A stretch of DNA of 64,000 nt from Prostheceraeus crozeri (lineage: Eukaryota; Platyhelminthes; Polycladida; Euryleptidae): the NCBI GenBank assembly GCA_907163375.1, contig CAJQUW010003033.1:1-64000 (forward strand). Direction: 5' to 3'. Shown one piece after another: positions 35,001 through 47,080 of this stretch. The notes beneath the pieces were generated by a model, which worked only from the letters and a program-made list of their open reading frames with translations, searched no databases and was not told where the DNA came from. Position numbers and translations under genes: made by a program. Each line of letters starts with the position of its first letter. Position 1 is the stretch's first letter.

Positions 35001-37313
35001 TTCCTATTATTCTAGTTTTGATATTTGATCTGCATCTTTCAATAGCTGAACATTATGTTGTTGGATAACTTAAGTATCCAATAATTTTTGCGATAATTGA
35101 TCGTCTTCGGGTTGAATTTCACCGTAATTATCACACCAGTCTTTCCTCACAGTGTTGACGAATGCAGTAACGTTTTTCTTCATTGGAGTAGAATACCAAT
35201 AATACAGTATCCACTTCCATCGGACATAAATGCAACATATGCATTTATGTCCTCTAAAAGTGAATACTATTCCTTTATTCAAATAACGCAAAATATCTAT
35301 CTCAGATTATTCGGTAACATAGAATTGTATTTTCAATAAAGCAATGAAAGCAGGCTCAGATGATACAATCGTTTACTGTCGGTGCGTTTAAAGAATAAAA
35401 TCTCAGAGAGCATTATTGATCGGATAATTTTGAAACTACAGAGAAGTTGGAAATATCTTCGGTTTTTGTCGATGTAATGGCACCGATCTGTATGGTTGCT
35501 AATACAATTTCTTCAATTTATGGATCTACTGTACACCCTTTCCTATTTAGTACAAGTTATTTCCGACAATACAGCTAGTGAATCGATCACGTCCCTGAAA
35601 TCGATGCTTATAATAATATTCTCTAATTATGTAATTGTTATATCAGTCGCATGTTTCAACATCAACTCACGTTGCAGATCACGGAAATGTCGGAAGGAAA
35701 ACATTTCGTATTTTTCAATTGTGTGAATTTATCTGTGATATCTTTCAACCTGTCTCTGTGGCACAGTTGGACATTCTCCCCGCAAGTGAAGCTTAGTCAT
35801 CGGAATATAAGTCCTTTTACAGTAGTCTAGTAGCATTGACTATCATTTGTGAACAATTACCGGTAAATCGCAGAATTGTGATCCTATCCAATCCTGTCTC
35901 ACCGGATTGTATTTGCGGTATGCATATACTGTACTTTCATAGTCATATTGTCTCAACGTTGTTTGACTATTCAACCAGGCCTATTCTGTGTTTTGAAGCT
36001 GAAATATTACCGCTTAATTATGAAGATCCTATTCAAAACTCAAATCAATAGATATTCAACACTGGAATATTGAAACGCATTTAATCATGAACATTTAATT
36101 GCCGTTTAATGTGACGTTCGTCGTTGAAACACATTGCTCCGTGCTCGAATTTAAAACGAAATCATCTGATAAGAAGATCCGCTCTATCTCTAGCACGTAC
36201 AAAGTTCAGCAATTCTTAAATGTATTAGAAGCGGTTTGATTAAATTCAACATGCACTGACTTGCCTCAAGAAGCATTTATTTGCGCAATTGAATCGAAAC
36301 TGGATGGATAGTGTTTTAGGAGTTGATTTTAATAAATTCATCCACAATTCTCATAGGCATCCTGATGTCACCATTCAGCTTATACCAGCTGATTGATGTA
36401 GTATGGAGTCGCGGTTTAAATTCAGAATACAGCAGCGACAGCAGACATGTGTTCGTTTCATAATCGAGAATATTTTACGCATCAAATATCACTCGATTCT
36501 GAACAATTTGAAAAACGATAGCACAAGAGGCATGATTAGGTAATTTAATATGACATCTAAGCAGCGCTGATCAGATTACGCATTGATGTCAAGTCATTGA
36601 AGTCACCTCCTGAGTCGATGTTTCTACTCTCTTAAACCATCTGCTGATGTCGGATTGCGCATGTTGACTCTGCCGTTTACCAATACTCAATAGACTCGAT
36701 CGCGCTGGGATCCCGGGATTTTCCGGTCCTAAAATGTCAACTTTGACCACTTGAGTATAGTCAATGCAAATCATGCACTCAATGGTTGACATGGACGTAG
36801 GACGTATACTAGTCTTCATGATCACGCGCTTTTACTTGGTGTATGTCTGTGATGTTATGATGCTAGAAATGCATGTATGCTATTCAGTCAGCATGTAAAT
36901 CAGTTTAAAGTATTTGCGGACGTGTCGAAGGCGAGGATATTATCACGGCAGTCACTGATTAAAGGTCAAGATATCCCCTCAAGGCATTCAAACGATCGAT
37001 TGACAATCATAGTGTTTTTTTCGTGATTGGATGATCGATTCCCTCCTTCCCCCCGGGGCCAGCAGTGATCGAAATATCGTCATTCTTGCCATGAACGTTC
37101 AATAGGTCTCTCTACCTTTTTCATTCTAATTGTCTAGCAATATATTTTACCCAGAGGGAGCAATAGAAGAGAGACCAAGTTCGTTTTGCAATTTCTGAAT
37201 CACCATTGATTATTATACATGTAAATGACACTAGGCAAAATATGATCGTGTAAAAAAAACATGTACGTAGAACATAATGAAAGATTTGAAAAATTATTCT
37301 TTTTGTCTTTCAG
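35001..37313 (+). other. TMEM41A intron upstream of the third exon
   Basis: AT-rich sequence without a recognised exon or element. It contains one strong hairpin (35222-35252). A - frame at 35070-35291 and a + frame at 35496-35726 show no domain I know. The stretch ends with a T-rich tract and CAG at 37311-37313. Confidence 0.4.
35222..35252. repeat. Perfect 13-bp-arm hairpin
   Basis: ggacataaatgca at 35222-35234 and its exact complement at 35240-35252 enclose the 5-nt loop acata. No flanking element was defined. Confidence 0.7.
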
Positions 37314-37475
37314 AATGTGTTAGCTGGTGCCTTATTCGGTTTCTATATCGCGTTCCCTCTCGTATGCGTCCTCACAGCTCTTGGTGCTAGCGGATGTTAC
37401 ATGCTAAGCTTTTTGTTTGCCAAACAGTATGTTGAAAAGTATTTACCCTCACAAGTATCCAGTTTGCAGGCACGG
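37314..37475 (+). CDS. TMEM41A: TMEM41A-like gene, third recognised exon (VTT domain core)
   Basis: The exon is exactly 54 codons, phase 0 to phase 0, between acceptor TTTCAG (ending 37313) and donor GTAAGT at 37476. The translation NVLAGALFGFYIAFPLVCVL, then TALGASGCYMLSFLFAKQ, then YVEKYLPSQVSSLQAR follows directly on FAIPGSVFM of the previous exon, as in vertebrate TMEM41A. It contains one hydrophobic membrane hairpin with the G-A-L-G-A-S-CY motif of the family. The next exon (expected to encode the PMTPNWF region) was not found in the window. Confidence 0.93.
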
Positions 37476-37844
37476 GTAAGTTTTGTTTTATACGCGGTGA
37501 TAATGAATCCCTTATTAAAGCAAATTCATCGTCGGTTTATAATACCAGCTTTTGATGTGTTATCTGATTGACATCTCTCGCCCTGCTAGATTGTTAAACG
37601 AATGCGCCACAGTCGGAGGGACATTTGCAGAAATCGAGAGAACTCATGAAGGTGGTTAAAGCATTGCCCTTATCAAAGCCCTGATGGCTATCTCTGAACT
37701 TAATTGCAGAGCAAATATAATACTGTGATGCTCTCGATTTGTTAACATAAACTGAGAAAAAAAGCAGGCATGGGCGTGGTATTTTTCATCGACTGTTCTT
37801 TTCGTTGATAACAGGCACGGCGATCTTGAGGCCAGGATTCTACC
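37476..37844 (+). other. TMEM41A intron start
   Basis: Intron sequence from the donor GTAAGT to the hAT element. Nothing recognised. The frame that reads through the donor to 37571 is not part of the protein. Confidence 0.5.
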
Positions 37845-38105
37845 CAGGGTGTCTACAAGGCCTGGATATCCTGGATAAATCCTGATTTTGAAAATTTGGC
37901 CTTGATATCCTGGATAAATCCTGATTTCGAAATTGAAAGTTGTGAAAAACGTTCTGAGCTAAATTTTTAACGTTGATAATAATGTAAATAAAATGTAATT
38001 ATGATTTTCTGTGACTTTATATTAGTTTGTGCTTTCCGCATTCGTTTGCTAACGTAAACGAATGTCCGCGTGTGTTTTCTTTCTGTTTCAGGTTGCAGAA
38101 ACTTT

Positions 38106-38400
38106 TTTTCGCATAGTAAGTAAGTAAGTAAGTAATCGTTTATTGTTCCACTACAATGATTCGGTGGACACTTACAATAGAACAGTAACATCGATGTCAA
38201 TATACATTAATACACAGAATGAGAAGTCAATGGTTAATGAGGTACATAAAAAGGAAGGACAAGAAAGTTTATTTACAAAATCTGATAAAAGATCTGCTGA
38301 AGCGTACTGTTCTAGCGAGAGGTGGACACAAGACCGAGCAACTGCGATGAATTTTCGAACTCGGTGGATGTCTCAGACTTGAAAAACAGAACAGCGACTC
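38106..38400 (-). mobile_element. LINE 3'-end fragment with (CTTA)n tail
   Basis: On the + strand it starts with taagtaagtaagtaagtaa and then cgtttattgt. On the - strand this is an AATAAACG-type end followed by a CTTA-repeat tail. The same arrangement is seen at 50931. Adjacent - strand sequence is only weakly coding-like. It inserted into the hAT element, so it is younger. Confidence 0.6.
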
Positions 38401-38699
38401 CTATTTTGTAGTTGCTCTCGGCAACATTCAATGACTATCAGCTAGTGAATCTTGTTCGTCGGAGTGGTCACACGATGCAGATAAAATGTTATGCTCATAA
38501 TTCGCATTCGACAGCTGATCGTGACTGCCGGAAGAATGAAATGACTATCAGTGAATCTTGTTCGTCGTTGTCTTGACGTTCCCACATCATTGACCTCAGC
38601 CACATCATCTTAAATGAATGGTAATGCATCTTCATCGATGCACACAAGTGAAATTTCTACAATTTATCCGGAACCGAGAACGGCTCCTATCACAGCAGC

Positions 38700-40620
38700 T
38701 ATGAAAATTGAAGCATGTCAAAGCAGAAATAATTTGGGCCTTGGATATGGTAAAGAAACACCGTTCATAACGATCATGTGATGATCAACAATCTATATTT
38801 CAAGCGATGTTCAAGAACCACCCAGTTGTTGACAACTTCCAAATGGCCAAAAATGTGTGACTTATCGTGACTTACGGATTATCTCCACATTTTCAGAAAG
38901 AGATACTAGCCAGAGTACCAAGGAGTTAATTATATCTGTCGAGGCATTAGACAACATTGATCAAAGGGGACATCAAGATCTGTGGATTAGATACTTCAAC
39001 GAGCACTGGTGTTGTAGTTAGTGAATATGTAACGTCAGCATTACTCGCTCACTTGAAGGCTGAAAACATATTTGAAAGTGTCAATAAAACATTAGATAAA
39101 ATTGGTGTCTCATTTGTTGATGTCTTCGATAAATTGTTGCAAATCAGCATGGTAGTGAATCTTTCATTTCACCGAAGATTTTCTGAAGAATTTCAGCACA
39201 AGTGTGGGGAGAAATTGCTCCAAGGAGGTACATGCTCGTTACATGTCGTGCGTGGAGCATTGCAGCATGGATTGAAAAGAAGTACTTGGGATTTGTCAAC
39301 TGAACTGCAAAGCATGTGCTACCTTTTCAAAGATTCTCCTGCACCCAGGGCTGATTACACACATATTACAGGTTGAACTACATTCCCTAAGTCTATACAA
39401 GTAGAAAACAAAGATGTATGTAACAGAGCAATAGAGATTCTGCCGAACATTGAGAAATATTGCGTCGTTGTGAAACCTTAACCCCATGTAGCATCATTCT
39501 CAACAGTCGCTAGCGCAATCAATTATCCATTTCTTGCATCGAAGCTGCATTTTTTCGGTTCCTTAGCGTATCAGTATGATCAATCTGCGCCGGTTTCAAC
39601 ACGACAAGTCTATGATTCCATTTTTACACGTTTTTCTCATGGGCCTTGTCACAGATACATTGAAAAGATTCTCTGAGGCATCGGTTGTGCCGGAGGTGGG
39701 ACAGACGTTTCCAAAATTCTGAAACTTGATCTGAATAAAGATGCAAATCTGAAGGAAACATCGCAAGTGGATCTGGGATTCGGAGCCAAACGCAACATCC
39801 TAAAGAATTCTCATCCACGCAGAATGTTGGAGTTCGGTCAAGCTGCTCGCTACTGCCTTATCGCGATAGTGGATAAAATACTTGAGAGGAGTCCGCTGAA
39901 ACACGATCTTGTTAAATACGGTGCATCACTCTCTCCGCTTGTCATTTTGACCAAGTCTTCAACGATTTTCGAAAAGCGTTTTGACGTTTTATTGAACAGA
40001 ATAATCGATTCCAACTGCATTTCTGTATCATAGGCTGATTCAGCAAAGGAGGAATATTACGACTTCATGCAATCTGATCTAGCGAAATAGGAACTTCAGG
40101 TAAATTTCGTTGGTATTGCATGTATTAAGACCAAAATTTTACTGCATGATGTTAATTTGACATCGACAAACATCGATCGGACGACCTCTACTGCAGTCTT
40201 CTACGAAACAAAGAAAACTTTCAACACCTGTGGTCAGTAGTGAGGAAGATTTTGGTCTGATTCCATGGTCAAGCGGCAGTAGGTGGTTTCAGCATAAACA
40301 AGGATGTGCTAAAGGAGAATCTTCATGAGAGTTCTATCTTGTCGCAACGTGTGTTCCATAACGCCACTCAGTATTATGGAGGGGTTCTGTATGTTTCGCT
40401 AACTGCTTCATTGATCGAATCGGTTAAGTGTTCATCCCGGCGCACGTGTAATGGCACTCGAACTGAAAAGGAGATCAACAAGCTAAGAAAGGCAAACGTG
40501 TTGCTGAACTGTATTGTGAATTGAAAAAGATTGAAACTCAAAATTCAATCAAAAAAGATAAACAGTGTAAACTTGATGATCAAGCTACGGTGCTCAAAAA
40601 AATTGAATACTAGTTTGTGA
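38700..40620 (+). pseudogene. hAT-type transposase (FAM200-like uncharacterised family), decayed
   Basis: Legible segments in order are: AEIIWALDMVKKHRS near 38730 and MFKNHPVVDNFQMAKN near 38808; the 38957-39376 frame with TCSLHVVRGALQHGLKRSTW and LCYLF-like KDSPAPRADYTHITG; DLGFGAKRNILKN near 39770 and ILERSPLKHDLVKYGASLSP near 39878; and the C-terminal hATC-like GGFSINKDVLKENLHESSIL near 40284. This order matches a widespread animal transposase family. Stops occur between most segments, so the copy is dead. Confidence 0.8.
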
Positions 40621-41084
40621 CCACTTGAAAACCAGATAAAAGCGTAAAATTCGCTTTATAACTGTGTTTGAGAAATATAGCATCGTTATTTTTAAGCCTC
40701 AGTGAGACAAAACGATTTTACGGCTATGATTAATGCTTTGGCACTAGGCGTTCTATTAGACACAAAAGAAACAGCAAAAAGAGAAATACGAAATACATGT
40801 ACTAGTAGGTAACTGTTACTGTTAAAATGGCGATAACACGAGATGGTCATTTTATGACTCATAAAAGTTTTGATAATCTCCTTGATTTTTGCAATGACAT
40901 CTCCTGGATTTGAAAATTCCTGATGTAGTAGACACCCTGCTACCTCTGTGATACAAAAAAGTACATCAACATTCGAAACTTGTTTAGCTTAATTATGGTC
41001 ACTTATATTAAGATTCGTAAATCAAATTTATATTTTGGAAGTCAGATTGCGCTCAATTGCATTCTTTCCTATAAATTTCTTAAG

Positions 41085-41292
41085 GTCGAATATTTTTTTA
41101 CGGATTTTACGTCACTTTTTACCCCTACTGGGGCCTTGGACGGTGCTGACTTAAGTCAGACTTTGTTTGGAGCGTTGTGGTGCTTTGTAGTCCGGATGCC
41201 CTTCCTGCCGACTTCCAATGACACTTTCCGGGTTCGACCTCTGGACCATGAGATCGCTAGTCCAAGTACGCAACCACTGTGCCACGGACACC
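41085..41292 (-). mobile_element. tRNA-derived SINE
   Basis: On the - strand it starts gtgtccgtggcacagtggtt, giving an A-box-like tggcacagtgg, and carries a B-box-like ggtcgaaccc 50-60 nt later. This is pol III internal promoter architecture. The body then contains caggaagggcatccgg, a 16-mer also present near 46131-46146 in the 5' part of the LINE at 45876. The A/T-rich 3' end is near 41085. Confidence 0.65.
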
Positions 41293-43660
41293 ATATACTC
41301 ACACACTATATTTAACAATACTATTGTAACTCAAGTCCACTACGTGAGAGAGAGAGAGACTTTATTTATTCTCGAAAACACATTAGGCGAACCTTTTTAC
41401 GTGCGACATAATCTACAGACACAAACAATCATGTACATGACTTATCTTCAATTACATTGAACAACGATTTAGTCCTGAAAATGGCTCATCAAGCGTTGCA
41501 TTGGGCTGTTTACATAAACATCTCGTTTCGGGTCCATCGAACATATTAACAAGGAAGCTAGTAGGCTATGGGTCGAATATGCCACTTTGAAATTCATTCT
41601 GTTGATTTGACATGCTATCAAAATAATTTCGGGAACTTTAATTTTACTTTCAACTGGAAATTCATGCAGGAACAGAGGTTATGTAGTGCTAACCAATAAG
41701 CTCAGAGTGATCGATTCTCCAACTCAATGTGAGACTGGATTAGTACTTGTAATCATTTGAAATAGTTGAAATATAGCATGCCGTAAAACCTCACTGAATA
41801 TCGATCAAATATGCATTGAATATTTCTATCAAATGTGCATTTACTGTCATGTTAAGTTTCAATCACAACTAGGGATCACAACATAATAAATCACACTAAA
41901 AAAGCTGAAATGTAAATAATTTTATGATAATCCAAGATTCTTTTCCCTCAATAACCGATACTTCTATGCTAGCTGCGCTAATACATCACTTGCTTGGCAC
42001 CCTTCTCTACACTTTTATCTACAGAAACAATGCTACAATGGTACATCAGTCTGTTACATTAAAGTACATAATTCTAGCTTATTATTTCAATTCAAATTTT
42101 TTGTTGATTTTTTCTTTTTATTTAAATTCCACTTTATATTTTCTTGACGCATAGATCTGGATTATTGGAGGAATCGGATTCAATATTTATTTATTATTCA
42201 CTACATCTGAGATGCATGTGACAATGAACAATCTGTTTATGTAGACTTTTAGGCACAGAAGTTGAACTTCTTCTTTTTGACATTTACTTGAACTTGAGAA
42301 ACCATTTGAGACACTCAGTTAAAAATAAACGAGTTTCCGTGAAATACATAGCAACTTTTTCAGCAATAACGATGATTTGCCCAATAGTCATGTTTTAATA
42401 TTGAACTGCTTTAAGCGATAATGCGGGTGATCATAGATCTGATGCATTACATCTCAAGCATTTTGAAGCCTCTCAACAACCCCCCCCCCCATTGACCTCT
42501 TCAAGTTCAACAAATTCCATATATGCGAGTGAGAAAACCATGATGATCATTTGGGGCTCAATGGGATGTTCATTCAGTAGTGATCTTTATGAAGACGTTC
42601 ATTCACTGATTTTCCCGCTGTAAATGAACTATTCACTTTACTTTTGACTAAGATCACTTTACATCTATGCATGCACGAATGTTTTTCTGAAAACCAATCT
42701 GCATGTGGTTTTATAGAGCTTAATAGATTTGTAAAAATATGACAAGAAAAGGAGAAGCGAATAGTTGTGGTTTGTGAAGCGTAAATGCAGCTGTTCTGAA
42801 AAGGACAATCACAACTATTAGTGAATCACTCAAGCATTACTTGGTCATGATAGAGTGCATATCAGATAAAACGTTTCGATGTATCACTCCTTGTGTGTGA
42901 AATTCTTCTCTCGGACAGAAACCAAAAGTGGTTATTGTTATTAATGAGTAAAAGAATGAGCAATAATGAATTGGATTAAAGAAACAGACAATGCAGATAC
43001 ATATTGTAAGTACAAATAGATGATTACTTAACCATGATGAAGTTAATATGTGGAAAAATATCTTTCAGTTATGTGTGTGAAATGATTCCCTGAGAATTCT
43101 TTGGCTATTAACTTCGGCTGAAAGCGTCAGCAGTTAATTTCATAAATGCACCTGAAGATTGAACAGCGATAAAATGGATCAGAAAAAAGGAAATTAAAAT
43201 TTTGTAGAAATTTGGAAGAGCACGAGATAAATACACAACTTCATAGTTTGAAATTTTCATAGTTTGAAAACACAACTTTCATAGTTTCCTAGTTTAATCA
43301 TCTGAGTTCTGACAAATAATTGCCATCCTGTAGGGCTCATGTCGATCGTCAGAAATATTTCCCCACAACTGTTTCATTATTCCAATACATGCTATTCAAC
43401 AATGCTGGTATATTTTGTCAAATCTCTGTCGAATGACAAATCCTGACAAGTGGTGGCGTTGCTGTACATCAAGTGATTTGCGAAATAGAAGTCGTTGATT
43501 CACCATTTTACAGAAAATGCAGTGTCTACGCCTATTAAAATGGCTGAAGGAAAATTGACTTGAATAAAATATATCTATAATTTCCACAGCCATCACTAAT
43601 TCAATTTGCACCGTATACTAAAATGAAAATGGATCCATGCTATGCACTACGGCAGACATA
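41293..43660 (+). other. No gene recognised; simple repeats only
   Basis: AT-rich sequence, possibly still TMEM41A intron. It has a short (GA)n run near 41347 and a run of 11 C at 42480-42490. No exon, RNA gene or element ends are identified. Confidence 0.4.
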
Positions 43661-43669
43661 CCTTGACTA

Positions 43670-44197
43670 CTACTTGATAACTACCTTGATTACCTTGACG
43701 GGGCTTTGATCGCCCGATTGCTGAAAGAACCCCTCCCCAAGTGTCGTCCACCTTTGCCGGTCGGTCGCATGTTGTCGCCAGTGCTGGTTGCAGTATTGGC
43801 CTATCTCATGGTCCCGTCGTCTTTGAGGTCTGCCACGTTGCCTGGAACCGATTCTTGGGTTCCACTCCGTTATTCTCACGGTCCTTATTTCGTCTGTCCT
43901 GCGCATTATGTGACCAGCCCATTGCCGTTTACTTTCCATGTTGGTTAATGTGTGGTCTTTCAATTTTGTCTGATTTCTCATCCACTCGTTGGTTTTGTGA
44001 TCGCGGATTGTTATGCGTAGCATGCTGCGTTCCATGCATCGTTGTTCCAATGCTAATTTGGACATGGATGCTGCTGTCCATATTTCTGCACCGTACAGCA
44101 TCGCTGGTAGAATGCACTGGTTGAAAGCTTTATCTTCACTCTTTGTGGAATTGACCGACTTCTCATTAGGCTGTCGACCCTTGCGAACGTTGACCAA
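43670..44197 (-). pseudogene. RTE-like LINE reverse transcriptase, C-terminal fragment
   Basis: The 175-residue - frame contains NQCILPAMLYGAEIWTAA, then CMERSMLRITIRDHKTNEW, KRQWAGHIMRRTDEIRTV, EWNPRIGSRQRGRPQRRRDH and TDRQRWTTLGEGFFQQ. This is the standard C-terminal tail of RTE/BovB-type RT proteins, found just after the catalytic domain. It ends in a tail containing gtagtcaaggtaatcaagg. The catalytic part is absent (5' truncation). It is a different family from the LINE at 45876. Confidence 0.85.
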
Positions 44198-45866
44198 CCA
44201 GCCTTTATACTGTTGTTAGTTTCGGAAGTGTAACGACATAATTCCCTATTTCTTATGAATTACAGAGTATAATGCACAATACATTTACATGATCTGATTG
44301 AACTTCACAAAGATGCTCGTTCCTATTTTTAAGACATTTCAGTGGTTCAATCTTGTAGTACTCATTGAACCTAATTGCTTTACTGAATTCACCATTCCTG
44401 TTGAAACGAATGTGGAAGTCATGACGTGATCCGCTAGAATCACAGACGGAAAAGGTAGTTGGCGGACCGGATGAAATGGGAATTGAAAGCAGGGTGAACG
44501 CAAGTATTACTTTTACATCAATGAAGCAAAATGCTTCATTAGAATATGACAGTCACGAACTGTCTTTATAGCTTACGAATTATGGTTATTGCATGCGTAG
44601 ATACATTGCAAATAATCCTTTTCAAATAATTTCCCACTTGTTACGTGCTGACCGGCTGTGTTGACTTCTCGTCGGTTGTTATCGATAACGTCACGTGTTT
44701 CACTTAACGAGACCGCGTCAGATAGAGTGTAAGTTAGTGTGTCATACTCAGATGACATCTTTTGCTTCATTGATAGGAAAATGATTTCTTCCTTTATTCT
44801 GCCTCTGAAAGCGAGGGCCATTGTCATTTGCCTGTTGTCAGCCGCTTATTATGCAGTGTTGAGTACTCAAAAATATTTGGAATAGGTATGTTCTGAGAAA
44901 ATGATCCAAAGAGCATTAGATAATGATACAAATTTATATCCATGATTACAGTCATGTCTGTTCTTAGAAATCGGATCACAAGTCATCTCTGTGGATTTGC
45001 AGGTTTGATACAGTCTGTAGTTTAACCTCACAAGATGATGATGATGCACTTCAAAATTTGGATGTGTTCAAAAATGACGTTTAAAATCAAAATTTGTGAC
45101 TTTATTGTACCTTAATTGTACCTTCTAACATAAAAAATGCATTATGGCACAAATGTTATTCCCCAATGCCTGAAGACAAGTAATTTGAATTTCATTAATG
45201 TGGAGTGAATTTTTCAATTTACTGACTCATTTCTGTCTAACTATTTGCTGTATGCATCATAAATAGTCTTCATAGAATCATTTTAGACAAATTCATAGAA
45301 AATTCTCAGAGAATCATTTCACACACATTAGTGATTGACATTTTTTCATGTATGCACTTCATCATGATTACGTTATCATGAGTTTATCAGCGAGGACACT
45401 CATGTGAGTACATTATTCGCTGTGGACATGCAGATACAGATTATGGTTTTGTTTCCACAGTTCACTTTCATTCATGGAGAATATTAATTGCATGCTGCAT
45501 AATTTTATGACTATTTCGTAATTTGTAATGCTTAATTGTAATTAAGTAATTGGGTTGCCACAGTTATAACTCTACGTCAAAAAGTGACTCATTTCAGAAA
45601 GTCTTGTATTGAAATTTTTTGCCGGTTAGCATGCAGAAACTCCTACTGTAACATTATTGTTTCTGAATGAAAGTGACATTGCGTACATTTCTATTATTCA
45701 CTTATTCTTTTAAGGCACTTCCCTTATCGGAACTGTCAATCTTCTTATCTGTCATCTGAAATCAATGCACAATACTAATGACCTGTTTTCTCTGTCTCTA
45801 CTCTTGCAATGGAACTTCCGCGAAATTATCCTATGTAAGCAACAGATCAATACTCAATACATTCTT
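44198..45866 (+). other. No gene recognised
   Basis: AT-rich sequence between two LINEs. An 84-residue - frame at 44573-44827 has no recognisable domain. Confidence 0.4.
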
Positions 45867-46309
45867 TATCAATAGCCCCTTCTAAGTCCAACCTGTGACC
45901 TCAACGTGGTGAAGGGGTGCACACGGAGGCGCATCGAGGCTATGTCGTCTGGGACTTCGGTCCCTGGCAGGTCTTACCTTGGCGAACAGGCTCGTTGCCA
46001 GCGGTGAAGGGCCGCATTCCGGCTAACCAACAGGCTCTGGTGAAAACATAGGGTCGATCAGGCTCGTAAGCTTTCCGTAGAAGGTATCTGGTCTAGGCCC
46101 ACCACCGATAATTGTGGTCGACGTCAGGAAGGGCATCCGGTCGGTAAAATATATGCTGCATCCTAATCATGAGACTACAACAAAACGAAGCGGCCCTTAG
46201 TACCTGGCAGCTCTTAGATGGGCAAAGGCGTGCGAAGAATCCCCAGGCGAATTTCTAATGTACTTGTTAAAGTCACAAAAATGTCAAATATTGTACAATC
46301 AATTTAGGT

Positions 46310-47080
46310 ACACTCCGTGGAAGAAGTAGGGAAGTTGTGGAGATGCTTGCAAGGAGAAAGGTGGACATTTGTTGTATTCAGGAAGTCAGATACCGCAAGA
46401 AGGCTGTATGTCAATCGGCAGCAATGAGGAGAAGTACAAGTTATGGTATGTAGGAAATGATGAGTACACAAATGGGGTTGGAGTGTTGCTGAAGAGTGAA
46501 TTGGCCGAAAATGTCATAGAAGTCAAAAGGTACAATGACAGATTCATGTGTGTAAAGCTCATCCTCGGAGAAACCGTATGGCACGTGTTTTCCCTGTATG
46601 CACCGCAAGTGGGTAGATCCAGTGAGGAGAAGCAGTGTTTCTGGGAGAAGGTCGAAGACGAGATAGGCAAGGTACCACCAGCAGATGGACTCCTAATTGG
46701 AGGTGATGTAAATGCGCATGTGGGCGCGAACATCAGCGGCTATGAGGAGGTACTCGGTCGGTATGGTTTCGGGGAGAGAAATGCAGAAGGTGCAGTAGTG
46801 CTCGACCTCTGTAAGAACCATGGTTTACGAATCCTAAATTCGTTTTTCAAGAAGGAAAAAGAAAAGCTCATTACCTTCAAATCGGGCGAAGCTGAGACAC
46901 AAATCGATCTCTTGTTGATGCGAAAGAGAGCAGGCGCGACTGTCCTAGACTGTACAGTGATTCCTGGAGAGGCATGTATGACCCAACACAGGTTGGTCAG
47001 AGCTGCTTTACGGATCAAAGGACATGTTGCAAGGAAAGAATTCACAAGAAGAAAATCAAGGTCTGGAGGCTAAAGGATGA
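46310..47080 (+). pseudogene. LINE apurinic-type (EEP) endonuclease domain
   Basis: It begins in one frame with REVVEMLARRKVDICCIQEV and shifts near 46400 into the 46369-47073 frame. That frame reads YKLWYVGNDEYTNGVGVLLK, VWHVFSLYAPQVG, GGDVNAHVG (metal/phosphate-binding motif), ETQIDLLLM and a final TQHRLV. In active EEP nucleases the last motif is SDH. Here D is Q, a probable inactivating change. The overall pattern is that of RTE/CFDP2-like LINE endonucleases. A second frameshift near 47045 separates it from the RT part. Confidence 0.9.

Larger units (their letters stand above)
37845..40939 (+). mobile_element. hAT-superfamily transposon with 5-bp target duplication
   Basis: The ends cagggtgtctac and (reverse complement) cagggtgtctac are identical over 12 bp. 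CTACC lies immediately outside on both sides (37840-37844, 40940-40944). Subterminal regions repeat the cctggata and cctgga-ttga motifs typical of hAT elements with these ends. Inside are a LINE 3'-end fragment on - (about 38106-38400) and a decayed transposase on + (38700-40620). A 5-bp duplication is shorter than the 8 bp usual for hATs but fits the hAT5 subgroup. Confidence 0.85.

Noticed and set aside
37476..37571. Open frame continuing after the TMEM41A exon
   Set aside because: A strong GTAAGT donor sits exactly at the family's expected exon end and the read-through residues do not match TMEM41A.
43741..44124. 127-residue + strand frame
   Set aside because: It is the antisense shadow of the RTE-like LINE C-terminus on the - strand.
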